Source of the DNA: Cubamyces lactineus
Taxonomy: Eukaryota > Basidiomycota > Agaricomycetes > Polyporales > Polyporaceae
Length of the DNA stretch: 64,000 nucleotides
Assembly (NCBI GenBank): GCA_022376465.1
Contig: JACDTU010000002.1
Coordinates: forward strand, 1,488,001-1,552,000
Reading direction: 5' to 3'
Shown in pieces: positions 33,553-43,904 of the stretch; the first letter of the stretch is position 1, and every line of letters starts with the position of its first letter. Under the pieces are notes generated by a model that was not told the DNA's origin, did not search any database, and saw only the letters and a list, made by a program, of their open reading frames with translations. A program made the position numbers and the translations under genes.

Positions 33553-36542
33553 TCATGCTAGTCCGTGTTGTGACTGGATTCGTAGCGCAGGTAATGTGAG
33601 CTTCGTCCCTTTCGAATCCCACTGTAAGATGCTCACCTTGACATCGGCCCTAACAATCCATACCTTACGCTCTTTACACTTCTCGCCTACCTCGCGCACC
33701 TTCGCCTCAATCGCATTCTTCTTGACTCGGTGGGCCTGAAGCTCGCGATGTACCGTTTCCACGATACACTGTAGGCTACTCGTCGCCAAGCTTTCGATCC
33801 GCGCAAGCAGATGGGGTAAATGGGCCTCAGGGAAGGCGGTCTTGGGTAGGGGCACTCCCCGTTTAGGCGGCGTCAATGGTCCTACCCCAGATGACGATGA
33901 AGACCCGCCGTGGACGATATGGGGAGGAAGTGCAGGGACAACGAAGCCATCCGACGTCTGCTGTGGTTGATGCGCATGAGACGGATGTTCAGCTGACGCC
34001 GAGACGAACGTGAACGGATCAATCGGGAACGGTGTGTCTGCGCTCAAGGAGTTCACAGGTCAGAGCGAGAAGGTGGACGGGTGATTACTGAAACAGGCAC
34101 CCACCATTGAATAACTGTATGCGATAAGCATTGAACGGTTCGTATGTGCATCTCCCGATGACTGGTTCCCACTCTGGGCCCTTCGCGAAGGGCACGAGGG
34201 GAACGACGACGCGTCGCTTCTTGCTCGCCCCGTTACGCTCCTTCTCCTCCTTCTTGCGTTTACCCTGTTGCGGTGGTGGCGGGAAATCAAAGCCGGGCGA
34301 GCCGCCACGCTCTTCGATGGGTGTACCCGGATCTTCAACTGCGTCATCATCCACCAACCAGCTGTCCAAGTCCGAGTCTTCTTCGCCGTCATCTGCGTCG
34401 TCTTCCTCGCCGTCACCATCGACGACATCATCGGCATCCCCGGCATCTTCTTCCGCCCATTCTGCCCCGGAGTCGTATGTGTAGTCAACCGCCACGACGT
34501 CTCGTGCAAAAGGTGTCCTTGGCCCGACCTCGCGGGAGCTGCGGGTGAAAGTGCCAAAATAGCCAGGACGTGCATCTTCTGCGAATACTAGTACTTTCGC
34601 AGGCAGCGCATGGCGTGACCGCAGCAGAGATAGAAGTCGGCGTACTTCCGTGTCATCGCCCGCTACTTCCGCTTCTGTGAGCTGACTCATTAGACCACGA
34701 ACGGAGATAGGCCAGTGCGTTTTGTAGCCAGTGGGTTGCGTTGGCCTCTTAGGAGGGTTCAATCCTGGGGGTAATCGAGATAGGATGTCGCGTATTCGGC
34801 CTACAATGATTCAGAATGATTATGCCCAGCTAGACCTGTGACGTAGCTACTCACGCTTCGGGCTCAGGTTGTGCAAGACATCGGCATCCTGTGCGTCGAC
34901 CATCTCAACGTCCTCTCCCCTCCTTTCGTCGTCGTCGTCGTCTATGACGATCACATTGCCTTCGTAACGGCTCGATATTCTGGCTCGCTGACGCTTTTTG
35001 CACTCCCAGAACCAGTTGACTGGCGCTAGCTCGGAATCCTTCTTCAACGCGAATGGTTTGAATGTGCGCTCGAACTCAGATTGCGACGTGCCAGGAACAG
35101 GGGACGCCCTGTGGCCTTCTCGACCAACAGCCGACTTGGATGGCGATGCTGACGAACCGCCGGATGCTTTCGCTTTCCCGAAGAAACTCGCCATCAAAGA
35201 ACGAGATTTTGCCTGTGCTGCTTGTTCCTTCTTCTCGCGTTCAGCCCTTGCAGCCTTCTTCTCCTGCCGCTCTTTCTCCTGAACAGATTCTGTGAGCAAT
35301 CCGTGGATATCCTCATGACAGGCCATATATCAGACCTTCGCAGCCTTCTCTGCGGCTTTCTCAGGATCTACGGGCTTCTTAGCACGGCCTAAACCTTTCT
35401 TATCGGCGGATTCTGGGGGAAGATCCTGTCACAGTTCTGTGAAGGGTTCCTGGGGGGAACAGTCAACGCACTTACATCAGGAGTATTTGGTTCAGGGGGA
35501 TCAGGCTCCGGAGAGGACTTCAGCCGTGAAGTTGGTTGAGCGGGGTGCTTGTCGGTGCTCGTGAGGTCGACTATGGTTGTACCCACGGCAACCTTTGCTC
35601 CGTTCTTCACTTTGTTGCTCACCCTCCCACCAGTCTTCGTCGCGCCCAGTATCGCTGAACGCTCCTCCTCCGGCAATGCCTCAAAAAGGGCCTTCACATC
35701 CTCCCTCGCCTTGGGAAAGCTGGTCAGACAACACATCCATAGCGCCACGTAGAATAACGCACCTGCAAACGTTCCCGTATCCTAGCATCAACTTTCTCCC
35801 TTGCGTTCTTGGGCAGCCAGTCTCGATAGGGATCTGACACCTCCCATCTCCAAATAAGCCAAGAGGCAGGGACCTTACCTCCTTCTGGAGGACTTTCTAG
35901 GCCATAATTGACGCGTCTTGCAATTGACTTGATTGCATCTTCGACAGTATCCAAAGGCAGTATCGCTGCGATATCTTCTTCGTCTTCGTCCTCGTCCATT
36001 GCTGGAAGTAGTTGCTGTTGTATGTGCTTAGATAGTGCTTGGAGAGTTTTGTCGCTGCGGCTAGTTCAACGCGCTATCATAGATTCAGCCTGCGACGCTG
36101 GACGTACCTCTCGTGTACTAGTTTGGCAATCACTGGTTTGTGCTCGTCCGGAACTATACCTAATGGCGGATCTTTCGCTTCCAGCCTTTGCTCCAGCATC
36201 TCCCTGAACTTCACGATCTCTATAGGGACATGCATCTGTACGTGCCACCTGGAAACCTTGGTGGGCGTAGAACACACCTTGCATGGTCTCAGATAACTTC
36301 TCAAACGACAATATCTTTTGCCTAAGAAGAAGCTTCCCGTTCTTGAGCTCTACTCGAGATAGTTTGCCATCCTTGGCTGCACAACTTCAGTACTGGACTT
36401 CGCGTAATGACTCTATGTACTCACCACCAATCGCGACCTCCGCAGGTATCGCCCCTATAACGAGAGTCATGAGATTGATACGCGTGGGGTGCAAGCTTCC
36501 TACTACACCTTTGTTGACGTCTGCGTCAGTCATTACACTCAT
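33553..36542 (-). CDS. CAC1: chromatin assembly factor 1 large subunit (CAF-1 p150/Cac1)
   Basis: Deposits newly made H3-H4 behind replication forks, recruited by PCNA. The multi-exon gene starts at 36542 (MSVMTDADVNKG). Early exons give KLSRVELKNGKLLLRQK and FREMLEQRLEAKDPPLG, followed by the charged KER region (QEKERQEKKAARAEREKKEQ). Next come a PIP-like box (SLMASFF) near 35180-35203 and the signature CAF-1 p150 block AKVLVFAEDARPGYFGTFTR with GPRTPFARDVVAVDYTYDS. A long acidic Asp/Glu stretch, a basic patch (KKRRVVVPLVPF) and a C-terminal helical region (HLLARIESLATSSLQCIVET) complete it. The product ends SQHGLA at 33553; a 63-base stop-free intron before that is possible. It is head to head with RFC2. 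Confidence 0.9.
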
Positions 36543-36751
36543 CTGTGTCTCTGGGAGATCTATAGGAACGGACGCGGGGTGGACGGAGGAGGTCAAGGTC
36601 AGAAATGGCGACGCGCTCGGTCACAACACACCCTCCTATTGTGACGGCGCGTGATGTCTCGCGACCGAGGACGCGTCACGTCGCGTCTCGGGCCACTGAC
36701 TGAAGCCACCACCATCTTCGGAGCCTCATTCGTCGCTGCAGAACTCCCGCC
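36543..36751. promoter_or_regulatory. bidirectional CAF-1/RFC2 promoter with MCB box
   Basis: Only 209 bases separate the two start codons. ACGCGTCACG starts at 36671, and further CGCG-containing sequence lies nearby. An MCB box would be expected to drive S-phase genes such as these two. The element is seen directly; its function is inferred. Confidence 0.55.
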
Positions 36752-38177
36752 ATGTCCTTTTTTCAACCACAACAGTCGAGGGCAGCGCAAAAGCAAGCGG
36801 TTGACCCACAACACCAACCATGGGTGGAGAAATAGTATGTGGAAGTGGTGGACCAGAGCGTGCCCTGCTGACATTGGATCCTCAGCCGACCCAAGACCAT
36901 TGACGACGTATCTGCCCAGGAACACACCGTGGCTGTTCTGCGGAAAACACTCACCTCCTCTAATGTAAGAGCGACGTACTACGACTGCCAATAGCAACCT
37001 TCTCACGATCTGGAAGCTGCCTCACATGCTATTCTATGGGCCCCCAGGTACGGGAAAAACATCCACTATACTTGCATTAGCTAGGCAGCTCTTCGGGTGA
37101 GTTTGAGTCTCTTCTCTTGTGTCAGGTATGCTGACAGTGTCCAGCCCCGACAACTTCCGCTCCCGCGTACTTGAGCTCAACGCCTCAGATGAGCGCGGCA
37201 TCACCATTGTCCGCGAAAAGATCAAGAATTTCGCTCGTCAAACCCCGCGTGCACAAGCTGTGGCATCTGACGGCAAAACATATCCATGTCCCCCATACAA
37301 AATCATCATCCTGGATGAAGCCGACTCCATGACTCAGGATGCCCAGGCTGCGCTCCGACGTATCATGGAGCTATATGCGCGCATTACACGATTTTGTTTG
37401 GTCTGCAACTACGTGACAAGGTGAGGTCCTCATACCCGTCCGGTATCTCTACCCTAGTCGCCTCTGGCATACATTTATTAAACCAAGCCTAACTTAATCC
37501 GCGGCGAATAGAATCATTGAACCCCTCGCCTCGCGATGTTCCAAGTTCCGCTTCAAACCCCTTGATCCCGCCTCAACCTCTACTCGTCTCGCTCAGATTG
37601 CTTCCGCGGAGAACGTGCCAGTCACTCCTGAGACGATCGACGCGCTCATCTCAACCTCCCAAGGCGACCTCCGTCGCGCTATTACCTACCTTCAGTCCGC
37701 TTCCCGCCTCGCCCTCGCAAGCACACCGCCTGCACTCATAACGCCGCGCGATGTGCAAGAAATCGCTGGGGTAGTGCCTGACACAGTCATCGAAACCTTC
37801 GCTACAGCGCTTGGCGTAGAGCGCATTGGAGGTGATGGAATGGACGTCGATTTGGACGAATCGGGGCGAGTAAAAGCGAAAGGCTTTGACGACGTGAAGA
37901 AGCAGGTCAAGGCAATAACTCGAGAAGGATATTCTGCGTCACAGGTTATCTCTCAGGTATGCTGCCTATATGCGCCATTCTCCGAGACATTGATGTCTGA
38001 TTTGGCATGCTACAGTTGCATGATCACATCGTAGCACATCCAACGCTTACACCACGTCAAAAGACTCGGTGCGCTCTAGCATTCGCGGAGGCAGACAAGG
38101 CCTTGTGCGATGGAGCTGACGAAGAACTTTGGATCCTCGAGGTTGCGTTGCGGGTGCACCGTGCCATGAAGTCGTAG
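36752..38177 (+). CDS. RFC2: replication factor C subunit 2 (human RFC4 type)
   Basis: AAA+ subunit of the clamp loader that opens PCNA and loads it on primer-template junctions. The start at 36752 reads [20 protein letters not shown] and joins across an intron to [19 protein letters not shown] (RFC box). Walker A is GPPGTGKT, Walker B is ILDEADSM, and the SRC motif is [11 protein letters not shown]. The [18 protein letters not shown] string is typical of the yeast Rfc2/human RFC4 subunit rather than Rfc3, 4 or 5. The C-terminal collar includes [18 protein letters not shown] and ends VHRAMKS at TAG 38175-38177. Six or seven exons, roughly 370 residues, normal for the family. Confidence 0.93.
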
Positions 38178-38465
38178 ATGTCATTCGCGTCACTGTATTG
38201 ATATGAGTCCGGGAAGCACGCATGATCACACGATGGAGCTGATTTTGTACACCGAAGCCACGGTTCTGTTCATGATGGTCGTGACATCAAAGCTACATGT
38301 ACAGAAGGGAGAGCTTCAATTTTGTACTGAGAACATGGAACAACAACAGGATGCGAAAGAACACAAAGACGACGCCAGACCAGAGCATCAATACATCCTA
38401 CACACCGACACCCAGTCTACGTGCGAATAGATACGGACAAGGAGAGAATCGCCAAGAGGCGCGCC

Positions 38466-39572
38466 TCACCGCATGCCCGCGGTCGCCTTTTGAAGGGCAC
38501 GCTTGATACCAAGCTGCGCCTTGCGGAGCTCGTCCGCCGTCGAGTCCTCAATCTCGAGCTTCTCGAGTGCACGGGCGAGCTCAGCCTCTACCTGCGCCTT
38601 AGCATGACGCTTGATCTTCATGCCGATCTCGGGGCTGGTGATCGTGTTCTCGACCTGGTGGATGTAGCTCTCGAGGTCGGCCTTGGCCTCGTGCCGCGCG
38701 CTGAACTCCTTGTCAGCCTGCTTGTACTGCTCGGCATCCTTGATCATCTGCTCGATCTCGACAGACGAGAGACGGCCAACGGAGTTCGTGATCGAGATCT
38801 GTGCCTTGCGGCCAGAGGCACGGTCCTGCGCGGTAACCTTGAGGAGACCGTTCGCGTCGACCTCGAAAGTGGTGACAAGCTCTGCCTGTCCCCGGGGCAT
38901 GGGAGGGATGCCAGTGAGCTCGAACTCGCCGAGAAGACGGTTGTCGCGGCACTGAGTGCGCTCGCCCTCGTACACGGGGAAGGTGACGGTGGTCTGGTTG
39001 TCCTCGACAGTGGTGAAGACACGAGACTTGTTGGTGGGGATGGGGGTGTTCCGGGGGACGACAACACCGAAGATGTCACCCTGCATGGCGACACCGAGGG
39101 AAAGGGGGGTGACATCAAGGAGGAGGAGGTCCTGGGTCTTATCCGAGGTCTGACCAGTGAGAACTGCAGCCTGGACAGCGGCACCGTACGCAACAGCCTC
39201 ATCGGGGTTGATCGACTTGTTGAGCTGACGGCCGCCGAAGTACTCGGAGACGAGCGACTGGACCTTGGGGATACGGGTGGAGCCACCGACAAGGACGATG
39301 TCGTCCACCTTCTCGCGAGGCATCTTAGCATCCTTCAGCACACGCTCAACAGGGTCGAGGGTGGACTTGAAGAGAGCGGCGTTGATCTCCTCGAAACGGG
39401 CACGAGTGATGTTCGCCGAGAAGTCCTCACCCTGGTAGAGCGAATCGACCTCTACGGTGGTCTGAGCAACGCTGGAGAGGGTGCGCTTGGCACGCTCGCA
39501 AGCCGAGCGGAGACGACGGAGCGCACGAGCATCGTCGGAGATATCGAAGCCAGTCTTCTTCTGGAACTCCTT

Positions 39573-39611
<39 letters not shown>

Positions 39612-40524
39612 GCCCAAGTGGGTGTCACCAGCAGTAGCCTTGACGGCGAAGACACCGCCAGTGATATTGAGCAGGGAGACATCGAAGGTTCCACCACCAA
39701 GATCGAAGATGAGAACGTTCTTCTCCGCGCTGGACTGGCGGTCAAGACCGTAGGCAATCGCAGCCGCAGTGGGCTCGTTGATGATACGGAGAACCTCGAG
39801 GCCAGCGATGGAACCAGCATCCTTAGTCGCGAGACGTTGCGAGTCGTTGAAGTAGGCGGGGACACTGAGTAGTCGCGTAAGCGCCTGTATGAACCTAAAA
39901 AAACATATGGACACATACGTGACAACAGCCTTCTTGACGGTCTTGCCAAGCTTCGCCTCAGCGATCTCCTTCATCTTCGTGAGGACCATGGAAGAGATCT
40001 CCTGAGGGCTGAAGGTCTTCTCCTCGCCAAGGTAGTTGACCCTGATCAGGGGAGAGCCATCCTTCTCGATAACCTCGAAGGGCCAGTGCGTCATGTCCTT
40101 CTTGACGTCGGGGTCACTTAAATCGATTAAAAATGAGTGGTCCATATCGCACTTCACGCACTGTTCAACTTACTCGTATCTCCGACCGATAAGACGCTTC
40201 GCATCGAAGACCGTGTTCTTGGGGTTCATCGCCGCCTGGTTCTTCGCGGCATCACCGATCAGACGCTCCTCGGCGGAGAAAGCGACGTAGGAGGGGGTGG
40301 TACGGTTGCCCTCTGCGCGCACACCGTTGGTAAAAGCCTTGGCAGCTTGGTACTGTGTACTTACGGTCATTGGCAATGATCTCGACGCGGTCGTTTTGCC
40401 AAACACCGACGCATCTGCGAGATGGGGTAAGCTTACGGCGAGACAGAGAAAAGATTCACGCGCAGACTCACGAGTAGGTGGTACCGAGATCAATGCCAAC
40501 AGCGCCGTCGAAGATGTCCTCCAT
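38466..40524 (-). CDS. SSB1: ribosome-associated Hsp70, Ssb type
   Basis: Hsp70 of the Ssb class, which binds nascent chains at the ribosome with the RAC co-chaperone. It starts at 40524 ([19 protein letters not shown]). Five exons encode about 610 residues. ATPase motifs include [38 protein letters not shown] and [14 protein letters not shown]; the substrate domain begins [13 protein letters not shown]. It ends [20 protein letters not shown] then GMR, without the EEVD tail of cytosolic Ssa proteins; this end and the [19 protein letters not shown] segment match Ssb. It is convergent with RFC2 (288 bases) and head to head with mitochondrial uS2 (223 bases). The long plus-strand ORF opposite it is an antisense artefact. 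Confidence 0.92.
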
Positions 40525-40747
40525 TTTTGATGAAAAGAGAAAGAGTGAGGGAGAGAGGGAGAGAAGATGGGAGAGGTGAGGGTGAGGGTGAAGCCAAGCT
40601 GAACGCCTCGAGCAGATGAAGAGGAAAAAAAATCGGCACGGTCTGCTGAGGTAAGCGACTGCCACGCGCGCTAGACGCGCAACTCGCCATTCGCCGCCAC
40701 CGCGTCCGACTCTAAGACTACGCTAGAGGCACAAGCCACATCCACCC

Positions 40748-41717
40748 ATGGCCCTCTCTCTCCTCCGACCCGTCGCTCGCTCTTCGTGCCGAGCTGCAGC
40801 GGCAGTGAAGGTGTCGGTCGTAGCTCAAACCCGACAAAATTCCTCGTTCACCAAGGTTGAGGGGGCTCCTCTTGAGACGCCAGAGGATTGGACCGATTTC
40901 CAGCTCGAACGGGCCCAGTACAAGACTCTGCGTGCGTGTATATCAGTTGCAATACGTGGAGCACACAGGACCTTACACGCAGACACTAGTGGAAACATTC
41001 GGCGAATATGGTTCAACTCAGACACGAGATAATACCTTCCAGCCCCATCATACCCTTCACCGACCCGTAGCCCCCTCGGATATCACCATGTCCGCTCTCC
41101 TCGCCTCTGGTGCACACTTCGGTCATTCACAAAAACGGATGAACCCCAACTTCGTGCCATACGCTTATGGTGTCCGGGCGGGCATCACCATCATCGACCT
41201 CGACCACACGCTACCACTACTTCGCCGAGCAGCACAAGTCGTACGTGGTGTTGCCGCACGCGGAGGCTCCGTTGTTTTCGTCGGCACACGTACGGACCTC
41301 CGCTCCGCGGTGCATCTGGCGGCAGAACGCATGGGAAAGCAAGGCTACCACGTCGGTGAACGATGGCTGCCAGGTACTCTGACGAACAAAGTCCATATGT
41401 TCGGCCCTGAAGTCGCTCGTGAGACGCAAGTCGTCCCTGACCTCGCCGTCTTCCTCAACCCCATCCCCAACATCCACGCTATCCGGGAATGCGCCCTCGA
41501 GCACGTACCGACCATCGGCATCGTCGACTCGAACGTCGACCCCCGAATCGTTATGTACCCCATTCCCGCGAATGACGAGAGCACTCGGACAGCGGAGCTC
41601 GTCGCTGGGTTGCTTAGCGTTGCCGGTCGTGAGGGTGTGGCGATCTACGAGGAGGAGCAGGCAAGGGCGGCCGCTGCTGCGAGCAAGAGATCGAGGCCGA
41701 GGGAACCGTTGGCATAG
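40748..41717 (+). CDS. MRP4: mitochondrial small-subunit ribosomal protein uS2m (Mrp4)
   Basis: Mitoribosomal protein of the bacterial S2 family. The N-terminus (MALSLLRPVARSSCRAAAAV) is rich in Arg, Ser and Ala with no acidic residue, as in a mitochondrial presequence. Exon 1 is 40748-40931 and exon 2 is 40969-41717, joined by an intron of only 37 bases, for 310 residues. S2 signatures are SALLASGAHFGHSQKRMNP, VRAGITIIDLDHTLPLLRRA, VVFVGTRTDLRSAV, RWLPGTLTN and VPDLAVFLNPIPN, then EHVPTIGIVDSNVDP. It ends in an Ala/Arg-rich tail. It is convergent with TRP2 (108 bases between the stops). Confidence 0.93.
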
Positions 41718-41825
41718 ATCACTACTACTACAGCTACATTATGTCCTCTAATCAACTACATCACGGTGTCGGTGCGGTTTTCGCGTTTTGGATATCATAC
41801 CAATACTCTGCTCAAACGGTCAACA

Positions 41826-43573
41826 TCATAGAACTGGTGTGGTCGAGTCAATGCACCTACGTTCAGCTGCCTCGAGAGCGCGCATGTTGCCCTTGAGCTT
41901 GTTGATGGTCTCTATGTACTCGTCCTCTTCTACGCTGTCGAAGACGATACCACCTCCGGCTTGCAGATACGCAATGCTATCCTTGAACACCATGGTGCGG
42001 ATCGCGATACAGGTGTCCATCTCGTCCTCCGCGAAGTCGAAGCGGCCAACAGCGCCAGCGTAGATCCCGCGCCGCTGCTTCTCGAGGTCGTATATGAGCT
42101 CGATCGCCCTAATTTTGGGAGCACCAGACACCGTTCCAGCAGGGAAAATGGATCGGAACGCATCAAATCTATGAGTGCATGAGCCCCATCGTCGAGAGAG
42201 ACGATAGTATGGAATTAGACCTTGATTTCCCCTCTCGCAACAAGCCTGATACTTGGGACGTCAAGTGGATGACGTGACTGAACTTCTCCAGCCGCAGGAG
42301 ATGATCAACATGCACAGTTTCTGGCTTGCATACTCTGTTGACGTCGTTTCGCGCGAGATCGACCAGCATGATATGCTCCGCCCTGTCTTTTTCTGACGCG
42401 AGGAGTTCTGCGCCGAGCTTTTCATCCTCTGCCGTCAATCAATAGTCAGCTTATGAATGAAGAGATACTGGAGGCAAAAGGCGAACCTTCCAAAGTCTTT
42501 CCTCTTCGGATCGTTCCCGCAATGGCGTGGTTGTATACCTTGTTCTTCTCGACTTTGCAGAGGGTCTCCGGGCTGGCACCAACGACCTGCAAGTGGCCGC
42601 AGTCGAGATAGAACATGTAAGGGCTGGGGTTGATGCGGCGCAGGTGTCGGTAGGCATTAAACGGGTGCAGGGTTGTCGGCCGCGCTAGCCTCTGCGAAGG
42701 GACTGCTTGGATGATGTCTCCTGCCACAATGTGTTCCTTGAGCTTCTTCACGAAGCCTTCGTAACCTTCCTTCCCGACGTTTGAAACTGCCTCGTTCCCA
42801 AGCACGATCGGTTGTTGATATACCTCTGGTGTCGTACTGCTCATTACCAGCTTGGCCAGCCTCCTAGCCTTGGATACGGCAGTTTGGTATATGAAAGAGA
42901 GGTTGACCTGACCCGCGTCTCCTGGACAGAACACATGCGAGACCACCTTGACGCTCTGGTAGAGATGGTCGTAGATGAGGAGGGTGTCCACGAGCATGAA
43001 GATGGCTTCAGGGATGCGCAAGGGATCTTCCAGAGGACGGGCGGTCTTCGGCTCGAAATGCTGAATGGAATCATATCCCACATAGCCGATCGCACCACCA
43101 GTGAAAGTGGGCACCTCGGGGAGCTTCACGTACTTGTATACCCCAAGCTCCTTTTGCAGGACGGCCATAGGATCTCCAGTGACTTCCTCATTGGGGCCTA
43201 CCCTGATAATTTTGAACGGATCTATTGAATACAGTGATCAGTTCGCGGTATGAGGTGATCCAAGGTAGAGAAACGCACCCGCTCCGATGAAGCTGTACCG
43301 CGCCAAGTTCTCTCCTGCAACAACTGACTCCAACAGGAAGCTGTACTTTGAGTCCTTGGCTATCCGAAGGTATGCGACGCATGGAGTGAGGAGGTCTCCA
43401 GGAAGCTCGACGTAGACTGGGACGCAGTTTCCTCTCTTCTCCTTGAGAATGATCTGCTCGACCGTGGAAAGCGGCGGAAATGCTGGGAGTTTCTACAAGA
43501 GTTGGTGATCCGCGTCAAAACTTGTATCAAGCCCATTACAATCTCTTAGATTGACCTGAGTGTCTATCGCCAT
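41826..43573 (-). CDS. TRP2: anthranilate synthase component I (TRP2)
   Basis: First committed step of tryptophan synthesis: chorismate plus glutamine-derived ammonia gives anthranilate. The start at 43573 (MAIDTQ) joins a second exon beginning [14 protein letters not shown]. The N-terminal domain carries the LLES motif ([19 protein letters not shown]), which binds tryptophan for feedback inhibition. The chorismate-binding domain shows [71 protein letters not shown] and [10 protein letters not shown]. The product is about 520 residues and ends at TGA 41826-41828. About five exons. A Gcn4/Cpc1-type site lies 106 bases upstream of the start. Confidence 0.94.
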
Positions 43574-43904
43574 GAGGGATAGGATGGAGGGGAGAGCCGA
43601 TGGTCGAGGTGGTGGAGAGAAGATGATCAAGTAGCAGCGGTTTTGAGCTCTTGAAGGACCGGGGGCAAGCCGCAAGTCTGAGTCACAGTCTCTCGTCTCA
43701 ATTATGACTGTAATACTCCTTATCTCAGTTCCGATTGCGCTCACAGTCTGCTGCCCGACGCGGGGTGCTTTATATTCACCGAGTGGAGGTGAAACGGCGG
43801 CGGCAAGGTGTTCGAGTGCTAAATCTACAATCTCGGAGGACCGTCACTGGCGTCCACTCCGAGACGGAGCGCCCGTCCTCGCACAAGGCTACTCCGGGAC
43901 CACC
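43574..43904. promoter_or_regulatory. divergent TRP2/SHQ1 promoter
   Basis: 331 bases between head-to-head start codons. TGAGTCA at 43679-43685 is a perfect Gcn4/Cpc1 general-control heptamer positioned for TRP2. No other strong element is visible. Confidence 0.6.
43679..43685. promoter_or_regulatory. Gcn4/Cpc1 binding site TGAGTCA
   Basis: Perfect TGA(C/G)TCA heptamer, 106 bases upstream of the TRP2 ATG. Amino-acid biosynthetic genes under general or cross-pathway control commonly carry it. Confidence 0.6.

Noticed and set aside
38421..39872. 483-codon plus-strand ORF
   Set aside because: It lies exactly opposite the Ssb Hsp70 coding exons. Long antisense ORFs are a known by-product of Hsp70 codon usage, and it has no family features of its own.
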